Part shown: piece after piece, positions 44,640-55,735 of the stretch | Numbering within the stretch: position 1 is the stretch's first letter | Layout: each line of letters begins with the position of its first letter | Assembly: GCA_001179505.1 (NCBI GenBank) | Contig: CDMY01000405.1 | Coordinates: 286,388-350,387 of the forward strand | DNA from: Vitrella brassicaformis | Taxonomy: Eukaryota; Sar; Vitrellaceae | Length of the DNA: 64,000 nt | Reading direction: 5' to 3' | Translations under genes and position numbers: made by a program | The notes under the pieces: model-generated | The model's input: only the letters and a program-made list of their open reading frames with translations | Told to the model about the DNA's origin: nothing | Database searches by the model: none

Positions 44640-47077
44640 GGAGTGTACGTAGCTTGTGGGAGGGAGGGTTAGCCGAGCGGGTTTGGCTAGGGTATTAGGT
44701 TGACTGGTTGATGAATGGATCGGATGGATGGATGGATGGGTCATGAGAGGGAGGAATCGACCGACCGTGATGGCATTTTTTTCTGTGTGTATGCGATGCG
44801 GGTCCGGGGAGGGAGTGGGGGGTGAGAGGGAGTGTCTCCGCTTGCTGTGTGGGGTGTCAGTGATCCATTGAGTGCATTTGCGTGCATACCTGTGTGTCGG
44901 GTATATGCCCTCCCTCACTCTCCCTCCCCCCCCCTGGTGAGTGTTTCGTACCAACCGTACGCAAAAGGACGATCAGCCCGTCCCTTTTGACAACTAGCGC
45001 TTGCTTGGCGTTCCCCTTCTTGTCTTTCTGTCTAGCTGTCCAGCTGCCTTTCTGTGTGCTTGTCCCTCTCTCTTTTTCTGCCTTTCCTAGTATTGCGGGT
45101 TCTTTACCCCTTCTCTCGGGCGTGCGTGTGTGTGTGTGTGTGTTGGTGGCTGGTATTTGGATGGACGGATGGTGTGGTTGGTGTGTTTTGTCGTTGCGTG
45201 GATGACCGTGTTTTTAGTCCCATGTACGTGTAGATGGATGGATGGATGGATGGCTGCATGCTCCCCTGACTGACTGACTGACTGGGCGACGCGCCCAGAA
45301 ACATTGATCGACCACCACACACACAACCCTCCCCTCTCTGAGAGAGAGAGGGAGGGACAGAGAGAGAGAGAGAGAGAGGGCACACCGGACGCTGTGGTGG
45401 TGTGGTGTGGTGTGGTGTGGTGTTGTTTGTGTGTGGGGAGGGAGGGTGCCGGCCACTGCTAGAGTTTTTCAGGCACGCCAGCACCCATTCATTCGTTCTC
45501 ACACACATATATCCACACACACAGTAAGTACACGTACATCTATGTCATGATATCAGCTGATGCATTGCAATGAAGGTGTTTAATTGTGCATGTCACCCCT
45601 TTTTGGTTTTTGATGTATCCACCTACCTAGCTTGTCTGTCTGGCTACGTGACCTTGTCTGGCTTCCTGTGTGGGTGTGTTGTAGCAAGCACGGGTGGTTG
45701 GGTGTGTGGGAGGGCGGCGAGCGGCTCGTTCTTGTTTTTCTGAGCGAGCGGTCAACGGCGTCACACCAAGCTGCCCTTCACACAACGAACGGTCCTTGAC
45801 TTCACCGGATTCATTCTTCCTGGCTGGCTGGCTGTGTGCTGCAGACGTGCACACACAGCCAGACAGAAGACAGAGAGGCTGCGTATGTATGTATCTTGAA
45901 ACCCATATGGCTGGGTGCGTGTACGACCTGACGACACATGACATGCGCAAGGAGGTAAAGAGAGCAAAGGAGGCGCAGAGAGAGAGAGAGGCACGGAGAG
46001 AGTGAGAGTGTTGCTTGCGTATTGCTTGCTTGCCGGACGGCTTGGCCATTCAGCACGATGGGCGCAGTGAGAGAATGCATGCAGCACCCTGCATTCATTC
46101 CCTACCTGTGTGTGTGGTGCGCTGTGGTTGGGTCATGTCCTTGTCGATCTATCGGTCTGTCTGTCCGTCTGTCCGTCTGTCTGTCTGTCCGTCTGTCTGT
46201 CTGTCTGTTGGCTTTGGTTGTTGTGCGCTTCGTCTCGCTTTCGTCATGGCATGGCGTGCATCGGCATGGGAGGGAGAGAGGGAGGGATAAGTGTTTGCTT
46301 GTTTGTTGTGCTGCAATGACTGACTGCCTATCGTCTTGTCCTCTCGCTAGATCTCTCTCTGGTTTCTCGCCTTCCTCTCTCGCCTGCCTCCCGTCGTCCC
46401 TGTCAATCATGGCCTGGCTATGGTGGCTGTGCGTGTTTCTTGCCTGCCGGAGACTGTCTGTCGACTGACAGTGAGATTTTCACGTACGCGTTGACGGACT
46501 CACTTGAGTGCGTAAAGCTGCTTGTCAGTCAGTCGTTCCGCCTTTCATCGCACACACACGACGTGCGTCTGTTGACTCGCCAACCTTTCCTCCAATTCCA
46601 ATCCAACACAAACCGAAAACACACATTAGTGTTTGTCTGTGCGCATTGCATTCGGTTCGAGTGAAGAACGAGATGAGAGGCAGGCAAGGAGAACGAGCCA
46701 CATCCATCCAGATGTATGTATGGGCTGGCTGCACTGCACGCATGCCGCAAGAGAGAACCCTCGACCGGGCGGCACCGCATGGACAAATAAATAAAACACA
46801 AAACCCACACCTTAGTTAAACCACATACAAATATATGCATAACACACACATCGGGCGGGCACAGCAACACACTCGTCTGTCTGTTTGCGTACACAGATTG
46901 ATTCTTGTTGACACAGATAGATAGCACATAGCATAGAGCCAGCCGCACGGCACAAGGAGGTGCCCGCACGTCACGGCAACAGGCCAAAAAAGGAGTCGCT
47001 CACAGACAAACCGACCATAGATAGAAGCAAGACACAAGCAAGACAGGCTGACCGACCGAGGCAGTGAGTCTGCCTGT
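44640..47077. other. Gene-poor, simple-repeat-rich region of 2.4 kb
   Basis: Convergent region between MFS (+) and CREG-like (-) genes. Holds (GGAT)n at about 44716-44738 and 45232-45252, (GA)n at about 45341-45379, (GGTGT)n at about 45393-45424, and a long (GTCT)n/(GTCC)n tract at 46154-46208. Translations of open frames on either strand are repetitive, and I support no gene here. Confidence 0.55.
46154..46208. repeat. (GTCT)n/(GTCC)n tetranucleotide repeat
   Basis: About 14 tetranucleotide units, some with a T-to-C change, in the intergenic region. Confidence 0.95.
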
Positions 47078-48091
47078 TTATTGCATCAAGATGTCCTCTT
47101 CCGGCTGCGCATCCCTGTAGATGTCGACATCGATCCACCCAATGTAGTGTCGGTCACCAAACCCCCCGATCCAATGTACAGCTGATTGCAATCAACCCCC
47201 CACACACACACGCACGCACATATCACTTCTGAGTGTTTTGTTTCTCCGGCCTGCCCTTCCACCTTGTGGTTGGAACCGCCAGAAGGAGAACTTGTGGCTC
47301 TTGAGGTGCTCCCACGCCTGAACGAACGAACGAAGAGTGAGTGCAGCACGATCCTCCGTTCCACCCACCCTCCCTGCCTGTGTCCCTGCCTCACGTGTGC
47401 CTCGGGGTGCTTGGCGAAGTAGCAGTCCCTTACCCCGGCCTCGGGATCTGACCGACACAACACCGACACACAACTCAAGTGTGTGTGCGAGGCACAACCA
47501 TGACGTGCCATGCCATGCCATGCCATGCCTTGTGTGTGACCTGCCACAGCGGTCATGTTGCCCAGCAGAGTCACTCTGGCGTTGAAGAGCGGGTCGGGCG
47601 AGGACGTGTCGGGCGACCGGACGGCCAAGCTCACCTTGTTGTTCCCCTCGGCCATATAATTGATCACATTCATCTCCAGCTGACGCCATCGCACAAGCAA
47701 GCAGAGTGTTGTCGCTTAGCAAGTGACCTTTTGATTCCCCCGTCAGCGTGGCTTACCGGCGAGAGGAAGAACAGCAGATCTCCCCGGGAGCTGGTACAGA
47801 CGTCCTCCGCGTATATGTCCACAGAGCTGTAAGGATAGCCCTTCATGCTCCCCACGGGGATAGAAGTGCTCAGTGAACCGAACCCAACCGAGCGGACCAT
47901 CCCCCTGGCCAGAGGAGCAGCCTCTTCTGAAGCAGCAAACACACAAACAGACAGACAGGCGCACACCAATCAGGCATCCTCCCACGCCACCAGGAAAGAT
48001 CTGTGTGTGGGATGCATGTCACACCTTGGGTTCGCTCGGCCGACGATGTCACCACCGACGCAAGTAGAGCGAGGACACAGGCCACGTGCAT
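47078..48091 (-). CDS. CREG-like secreted/lysosomal FMN-binding-split-barrel protein
   Basis: Minus-strand exons from ATG 48091 to stop 47078: about 48091-48025, 47926-47756, about 47679-47543, about 47449-47396, about 47319-47264 and about 47177-47078. The start MHVACVLALLASVVTSSAE is a signal peptide. Domain features are EEAAPLARGMVRSVGFGSLS, GYPYSSVDIYAED, DLLFFLSPLEMNVINYMAEG, NNKVSLAVRSPD, ARVTLLGNMTAV, RDCYFAKHPEAHV, then HKFSFWRFQPQAVHWIGGFG and DRHYIGWIDVDIY, which follow the CREG / pyridoxamine-oxidase-like barrel order closely. The C-terminal exon is read in a frame joined by splicing at phase 1. CREG proteins are secreted or lysosomal glycoproteins without shown catalysis; an N-glycosylation sequon (NMT) is present. 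Confidence 0.82.
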
Positions 48092-48173
48092 CTCTGTTTG
48101 CTTTCCGCCTTGTGAGTGAGCAGTTTCACGTCCTCACCCTCCCCGCGAGCTGTTGCGTAAACTCTCGCGTGGG
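48092..48173. promoter_or_regulatory. Very short divergent region (82 bp)
   Basis: Separates the start codons of two head-to-head genes that both begin with signal peptides. A shared bidirectional promoter and very short 5' UTRs are implied if both starts are right. Confidence 0.35.
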
Positions 48174-50312
48174 ATGGCGCCATGTTTGTGGATGCTGTGT
48201 GCATTGCTTGCATGCATTCAATGCGCCCGTGGGTCGGGAGGCGATGCGAAGGCGCCTATTTCCTTATTGACACAGGTACAGTCAGTACAGTTGCATGTGT
48301 CCTGGATGGCGGCCTGCTATCGTGTGTGAGCCATCAGGTGGACGGCTCCCTCACGAAGCTGGTACAAAGCTTAACAAATGAGGGGCGCAACCACGCGAAA
48401 TCGGCGGGTGACCTCTAACAATGGTACAGAACGCAACGAGTGGCAGTGCGTGGAAGCTCAGGTCTCTCAACCCCCTGGATGTGTCTACAGGTGCCAGCGG
48501 CGGCAGGCCGCACTCCAAGCCAAGATCCAGCAGCACGCCCACACTCTCGCGGCCCTCAACAAAACCCTCATTCTCCGCTCGGCAGCTGTCGACAACGCCG
48601 CGGAAGCCGCGGCTGGTATCCGCGAACAAATGGCGGCATTGAATGCTCGACTTCGTAATCTGACGGCCACGCAAGCGGCTTTATTGCAAGCCCACGATGC
48701 AGACGCCTTCAAGGTGCACCGGCAGATGGACGAGATCGCTCGGGCGGCGGAGCTTTCCGCTGGAAGGATCCTGAAGACCAATGCCTCACGCCACATCACT
48801 GCGGAAGACCCTCTCCATATCGTGGCGCTGAGCAGGCTTGAGGATAAAAAGCTGGCGGCCTTGAAGTTGACGCTCGACAAAAGCCTTAACGACTCTCAGG
48901 CCGAGCTCAACGCAACCATGAGCCTCCAGCATATGACCCTTCACGAGCTGCAGATGAACCTGACACGGCTCAATGCAAAGCTGGAGGTGGAAGCCAAGAT
49001 GCTCGCTTCGAAGAAGCAGCTGGCGGCTGTCATGGAGCACCAATTTATCTGGACAAAGCGGGTGATGGACGTCGAAAAGACTCTCTTGGAGCGCATCAAA
49101 CAGAGCTGCGACTTCATCACCGGTGCAGGGATGGCCCTGGCTGCACAGCGAAAAGAGGAGATCGATCAACTCCGCAGAATCAAGCGGGCGATTGCAGACG
49201 ATATGACAGAGATGAAGCCTCGGCCGGCGACGGTCAGCCTACTGCAGATCCAGCTGCACATCGAGGCCGCCAGCAAGAGCACAAGCAGCACAGCGCCTGA
49301 CCACCTGACGCTCGCCAAGGCCACTCTAGAAAAGCTGATACAGAGACGCGTGTCTGATATCGGGAACGCTCAGGCTGCGACGGATGAGAGGGCGGCTTCC
49401 TGTTGGAAGGAGCGTGAGCGGTATTTGGAGGAGGCTACGCTGCTGCAGAGGGAGATGGCTCATCTAAAGGATCAGCTGATAGAGGAAACAGCCGACTTGA
49501 GAACCCTGAGGGCCGCCCTTGTCACCACCGAACAAGACCAACACGAATTGGAAAAAGAAGCCAAAGTGGACCGCAGCCACTTCTCTGGTGCCCTGTCTCG
49601 GCTCTCTCACGTGCAGAAACACCACCAGCTAGCCGCCGGGGTCCTCCAACAAATGGCCAAGTATGTCTCCAGGTCCGCATCTCTCACGGCCACTCGCCTC
49701 GACAAGAAAGCCGCCGCCTCCACTGCTCTCCGCACTCATGCCGAGGCGCGACAAAGAGCCCTCATGACGAAAGCAAAGGCCACAACTGCGCTCATCAAGT
49801 CGTCCATTTCGGCGGTCGATGCGTCGACATCCTCACTCGAGGCATCACTTGAGACGGCAGGGAGGCTCTTGGATGAGGTCTATGCTGCCGGCCATTCTGT
49901 AGTGTCTGAGCAGCGACGCATGGCTGGCCATTTGAGGGATGCTATCGGGGCTCAGAAGCTTGTCATCGAAGCGACCAAGGCGGCCATCTTGGACCGAAGC
50001 GGCCAGCTGGAGGAGTGGAAACATACATCGGCGGCCACTGAGGCAGACTGCAGCGATGCTGGCGAAGAGAAGGCAGCGAGCACTTCCCTGGCCACTCAGG
50101 AGACACAGCGACTGCGGCACGTGCTGGACATTCTCTCCGGCAAAGCAGCCACTGATGAAGCAAGCACTCAAACAAAAAGGCCACCTTCTTCGGGGAAGGC
50201 AAAGACGTCACCCACCACGCCGCAGCAAGGTGATAGCACTTCTCCGGCACTGGCTGTCGACTCTGTTGACGACGCTCTTGCTGCCGCCGCTAGGGAGATG
50301 GATGTCTATTAA
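48174..50312 (+). CDS. Secreted/lumenal long coiled-coil protein
   Basis: The main exon runs to 50312 and codes more than 600 residues of almost continuous Ala/Leu/Gln/Glu/Lys-rich heptads (LQAKIQQHAHTLAALNKTL; LHELQMNLTRLNAKLEVEAK; LKDQLIEETADLRTLRAAL). It remains open back to 48378. A short upstream exon at 48174-48275 codes MAPCLWMLCALLACIQCARG, a good signal peptide, ending in phase 0 at a GT donor. Phase-0 acceptors before GTC-TCT-CAA at 48462 (or nearby) give a clean join, so the protein is probably secretory. A middle exon around 48338-48407 (VDGSLTKLVQSLTNEGRN) is possible but does not fit phase without a 22-nt intron. Several N-x-S/T sequons (NKTL, NLTAT, NATM) fit a lumenal location. 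The Ser/Pro/Thr tail ends EMDVY. No family recognised. Confidence 0.68.
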
Positions 50313-50832
50313 GGGACAAACACGGAGAGAGTGTGTGGCGTGTGATCGCAGACAGACATGAAGACGAGAACGAGCGAGTGACGACGATGCAGGTGTGGTG
50401 TGGTAGTGATGTCAATGTCGGTTCTCTGCACAACTGACTGATTCTCTCAGACTCTTGCGCGTCCGTGACGCATTGCATTCACACACATAGATTACCTACA
50501 TAAAAAGACACACTCCACACATTGATTGATGCCGGCCCTTCGCACCCACAAAACATGAACGCTATCGATACCACACACCAACATCACACTATCTGCTCCT
50601 AAATGGGTCACAAAGACCGCCCAACCAACAAAAAAGACGAACCACACTAAAGAGGGCTGGCGAAGAACTGCGGTCCGACAAACCAATGACGACCGCTCGC
50701 TTCGCCAGTCAACAACAGAGACGCACTCAACTCATCCACACGGCTTCCCCATGCCCAGGCCCCTCCCAACGCATCTCGTAGTGACAAACTCATTTGGCCC
50801 CACCCTCACTGACACACCCACCCACCACCCAC
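50313..50832. other. Convergent intergenic region
   Basis: Between coiled-coil (+) and C11 peptidase (-) stops; AC-rich with no repeats of note and no supported gene. Confidence 0.4.
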
Positions 50833-53800
50833 TCATGCACATGGTTTGCCGTCACAGAACCGTGCACAAATACCACTGCACCCAAGCCTATCCTCCTCTG
50901 TGTCGCACTCATCTAGCATCGACAGTGCGTCACACGTCTTGCAGTAGGCCGTCGAGTCCCTCTCACACTCCGGGCAGCCCGTGTTGGTGTGCCGCTGCTC
51001 TGAGTTTTCCTCTGAGAGGACCACAAAACTGCCAATCACCCTCGGGTTCATCAGCGTCTCCTTAGCTTTGATGCCCAACACGCGCTCTACACACACACAG
51101 AGAGAGAGAGAGAGAGAGGGAGAGAGCGAGATGGTGGCTGATGCATATAACTGGATCTGTCACGCCTCAGCAGAACTTACCACGATGGTTGTCGTCACTG
51201 TCTTGCAGAGGTCGTTGAGAGGCCCCGTCTTGGGCCTCTTCTGCCTGTCCAGCTGGCGGCCACTGCAAGACCTCGATCTTGTCCGCCTCAGGCTCAGGAA
51301 CCTCAGGACCAGATCCCCACCTGCAGCACAGCACCCACGCAAATGAGGGGCTCGTCCTCGTATGCCTGGGTGTGCACTTGAGTGTTGTGCATGTGCATCT
51401 GTCTCCCCCTCTCTCCGTCCGCCTACATGAATGCCTGACACGACGGCACGTCCGACTGGATGCTTTCCGCGTCGTCGGAGGCCATGTCATACCGACCCGA
51501 CCCGTCGACCGCCGTGAGATTGACGTATGTGTGCAGCGGCTCGATCAACCCCCAGCCCCGAGGCGACACCTCTGCCACGACGCCGAAGTGATTGGCAGCG
51601 AAGAGAGACAAGCGGCTCTTGTCGGGACTCCTGACATTGTAATCAATAACCAGAGTGGCGGAGCGGGCATCCGACGCGTTGCGCATGAAGTCAGTGAAGG
51701 TGCGATGGAGACGAGCAGGGATCTGCAGGGTCCGCTGAGTGGCTCCGTAATTGTGGGGAGGCGCCAGGGCGGTCAGCCACACGCACTGGCGGGCGAAGGA
51801 GTGGCCTGCGGGCACTGCGTCGCCAAACCCCGCAGGGCACTCTCTGAGCCATGGGAAAAAGTCGCAGCCGGGCCGGGTCATGTTGCCAGCTACTCCCTTC
51901 CATATGTTTTGGTGGAGGATCCACCCCTCGCCCTCCCACTCAGCCGTCACGCGGTCGATCACATAGTCTGCCAGCTCGTCCTTGTCGGGCGGCTCCTCCG
52001 CCGTCACCACAAACGCCTGCTGAAACTTGCCATCTTCCTCGGCTGTGTTGGGCTTGGTCATGATCGTCTTGAGCGCCTGAACGACATCCATGAGAGGACA
52101 GATGAATCCATGGATGCACATGAGCCAGTGTTCGACGCTGCCTCACTGACCGTGTATGACGCGGCTCCGCTGGACGTGTTTCTGAACGCCTCCACACGGT
52201 AGCGCGGCACTGCCCCAATGCTGTCGACCTCCTCGTCGGCGCTGCTGATGAGGTAGAGGGTGGTGCTCAGCATCACAAATGTGGGCTGCAACTCTGGTGG
52301 GCCCCTCCTCCCCCGACACACGGTGCGTTTGGTATCGTAGATGGGCTCGAGAAAGACCCGCAGCTCGTTCGGCGTGCCGGTGAGCTGCCACATCTCGTCT
52401 TGCGTCTGCGAAGCAAGATACACGACACAGCAATGGTCAGACGGCGCTCTCACTCTCTGTCCGGTGCATGTTCTCTTACGATGGGTGCTCCCCATTTGGC
52501 CCAATCGTCCTGCAAGTAGCGGGCACCGGATGCAGACGACTCGCTCATGGCATCCCCATCTGCCCCCAGCAAGCGGGCATTGACGTCCTCCAGAGTCAAA
52601 TCAGCGTGCAACCCTGATAAACAGGAGACATGAATGACACACGATATTGCAGTTCGTCAGTAACTCAAATGAACCCACCGGTCAGGGGGATGTTGCCGAA
52701 GCTGTCAGAGCCATTGAAGTAAAGGATGCTCTCGTTGTACCTCTTCAAAGCGTCCTCGAAGGAGAAGATCTCGAGCTCATCTGCCGGCATCACGCGCTCT
52801 ACCTCGGCCTCCAGGTAACTCAGCAGATGACCTATGTCGACGGGATTGGCAATCTCTCGGCTGAAGAGCAACAGCTGCTGCCCTCGCAGGCTGTCGTCGG
52901 CCCTCTGATAAGCCGTCCGGATGCGGTCGATCTCCTTTGTCTCGACGCAATCGTGCAGTCGTTCGGTCAGCGTCTTCTGGCGTTGTGCGAAGGCCCGGCG
53001 GAACTCCAGGATCTTGGAGAGGTCGACAATGGCCAGAGTCATGAGGCGCTGGTTGCGCACGTAGTAGTCCATCGTCGCTAGAGCGATGCCTCTAGCGTGC
53101 TCGAATGGCGGGGTCGCCTTGCCATCCTGTGTTGGCCTCACGGACCTCCAGTCCCAGCCAGGGCCGCTGACAAGGGTCTCGCTGCCTACATGCAGTGGAC
53201 AACGAGGATGACAAAGCCCCACACAGCCACGTGGTTCTGTCCATTACCGAGAAAGAAGTGTCCGTGGGCCGACAGTGCAGCAGTGACCCATATGAGCTCA
53301 TAAGGCATGCGTCGAAAGACAGCACATCAAAAGCGGAAACCGTCGGGCATCCCCGCGTCCTGGATGCCGTTCTGACGGGAAACACGACCAGGTCACTCAT
53401 TAGAAGGGCCCCCGAAGAGGTCATTTGATGGGTGCTGGTGTCACTTACTCTGATGCTTGTCTCTAAACCGAAGAGGCTCATCACAGAAGACCTGTCGCCA
53501 TTGTGAACGTCGCCTCCAAAACTGCACAGACACACACACTTGCCGTCTTGAGATATCAAGAGTGCAGCCGGCTGATCTGTTATGTCACCCTTTTCGGCCG
53601 GCGCCGTGATCCCAGAAGGTGAGCGCATAGTGCTCGGCAGGGAAGTCCTTCAAGCTGTTAGAGATGAACTCCCTGAGCACTTTGCCATCGTCCATGTTGG
53701 CCTCGCCCCAGTCTTGCTTGAGCAACCAGCGGCGCCGGCTGGTGCTGTTCTCGTTCTCGTAGGGGTCACCGATCATCAGTAGCTCGTATGCCCCGGAAAA

Positions 53801-55104
53801 CTGCTGCCTTGCCTGGGAATGAACCGTCGTCCGTCTGCGTGTTTGTGAGGATGGCTGTGTGTGCGTACCTCTCTAGCGTTGACCTCTGGGGTGACACTTG
53901 GACAGATGACAAGCTCGTGTACGGCTCGATGCGACGAATCGTCGATCTCAGGGTCGGCGCGATCGACGAGCACGAGCAGATTGATGTCGCCCTGGGGGAT
54001 CTGGAGCATCTCCTTCAAGTCACTCATGGCATAGCTCTCCAAGTTGTTGTCCTGATGACAGCCGCACACATGCACACACAAACAGCTATGAGGGAGGGGA
54101 GAGCGAATGTCCCTATGCCATTCTCACCGCATTCATGTAGACGAGGTGCGTCCAGTGGGCCTTCCTCCTGCTCTCGAGGCGCTCAGCTACCCCCGCACAG
54201 AAGGTGGGCGGCCTCAGTTGGTACTCCCACCTGGGACTGTCGCATTCAGGCAACGTATACGGCTCGCCAGCTGTCGACTGGTCTGTACAATTCTCCCTTG
54301 GATGGATGTGGCACGTGGGTTTGTCGTCTGATGACCGCTTGCGGCAGTCGTCGACGCACCGACAGCCGCCGTTGGTGAAGACCTGCTCCTCGCTTCCCTC
54401 GACACACGCGTCGTAGTACTGGCCAAGGGTGGGCCCCAAACACATGCATGAGCCCTTGCCGCAGTCCTCCTGCTGAACTATGCAGAACCACTCCAGGCCG
54501 GGGATGCTGAGGCCTTCCTTCTGACAGCTTCTCTCGACGCATCGACAACCGGTGAGCGAGAACAAGACAGCCTGATGGGCCAGCTCCTCTGCTTCATCCG
54601 CCGCACCGATTGACCCGATCACAGCTGTCGAGTCGCACGCATCAATGTACTGGCCGAAGATCGGCCCCTGGCACCGGCAGCCGCCAACGTTACAGTCTTC
54701 TTTCTCGACGCGGCAGTAGAACTCCAAGCCGCAGAATCTCCTCTTCTTGGCATGTTTCGTCGATGCATCGGCAGCCACTGACCGAGAGGAGCACACTCTG
54801 CTCACCCTCAGCGCACTCGTCGTCCTCGCACTGGCCTTGAAGGGCTCTCCGCAGTGATGAAGATGTGGAGAGCGACGGATCTGAGTCAAACACAGCACAA
54901 ACAAAAAACCGGAGACAATGACTGTTTGCTGATTCAAAACAATTCCTTACTCCTTGTTTGAGATGGCTCACCATGGGATCTCAAGCACAAAACGGCAGCA
55001 GCAATGAGGGAGACCGACGCCACAAGACAAAGCATGAAGGATGAATCATGCCTGTCCGACTCTGCTGCCGTCCCGCGTGCTGGGCGGCCATGGCAACGAA
55101 TCAT
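50833..55104 (-). CDS. Clostripain-like (family C11, clan CD) cysteine peptidase with membrane anchor and Cys-rich repeats
   Basis: Minus-strand, about 10-12 exons. Exon 1 (ATG 55104) gives a signal anchor (FMLCLVASVSLIAAAVLCL). The next exon holds two to three Cys-rich repeats (GCRCIDETCQ / CRVEKEDCNVGGCRCQGPIF; GCRCVERSCQKEG / CIVQQEDCGKGSCMCLGP; GCRCVDDCRK). The peptidase domain starts WTHLVYMNA, continues DNNLESYAMSDLKEML and INLLVLVDRADPE. Catalytic motifs are HYALTFWDHGAG (His-Gly) and LSFDACLMSSYG (Ala-Cys), the clan CD pair. A long C-terminal part follows (KRYNESILYFNGSDSFG; FTDFMRNASDARSATLVIDY) and a Cys-rich tail ending GICARFCDGKPCA. Family C11 enzymes cut after Arg or Lys. The frame of the first Cys-repeat breaks near 54735. 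Exons between 53580 and 53100 are only approximate. Confidence 0.8.
54731..54750 (-). other. Apparent frameshift in C11-peptidase gene
   Basis: The Cys-rich repeat reads GCRCIDETCQEEE in one frame up to this point, then RFCGLEFYC and the rest of the repeat in the next frame. The second repeat shows that both halves belong together. No credible intron fits in the gap. It is either a one-base sequence error or a real mutation. Confidence 0.65.
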
Positions 55105-55272
55105 GAGTTGGAGTATCAGCAGTAGCTCGGGGTAGCGAGTAGGAATGTGACGAAGGGAAGGAGCATTCAGTTGACGATGGACACGCAAGCTTGGGTCCAC
55201 AAGATCGCACTCATGTCTCGTAGATCTCGCCTGTGTACCAACGAACGTTGACCCGACTTAAGGCGCTTCTCA
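55105..55272. promoter_or_regulatory. Divergent region, C11 peptidase / inositol dehydrogenase
   Basis: 168 bp between two start codons on opposite strands; no specific element identified. Confidence 0.3.
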
Positions 55273-55703
55273 ATGGTGCTGCCGTTCGCTTCATCTCCAT
55301 CTCCATCTTCTCCGCACACACCAGCCGCCGCCCGCTGCGGTCAGCCACACGGGATCCGTCAAGCAACGCCGGGGCACGATGCACCATTGCCGCACAAGCA
55401 GATTGGCATCGGCATCATCGGATGTGGCCGCATCGGCCGTCTGCACGCTCACAACATCTCCAGACACGTCTCGAAGGCGAGGCTGGTTGGCCTCGCAGAT
55501 CCCTTTATCGAAAAGGGCGATATGGAGTGGGTGAGGGAGCTGGGCAGCCCACTCACGTACACCGACTACAGGGACTTGCTCGCCCATCCAGATGTCGACG
55601 CCGTCTTCATCTGCTCGCCGACCACCACGCACGCCGAGTATCTCATTGAGGCGGCCACGCTCGGTACGTCAGGGGAAGGGGTGCGTGTCGGCATCTGCAT
55701 GTG

Positions 55704-55735
<32 letters not shown>

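Noticed and set aside
45627-46468. Open frames on both strands in the 44.6-47.1 kb gap
   Set aside because: Translations are Ser/Leu/Cys-rich products of CTGT, GA and TG repeats without splice context or motifs.
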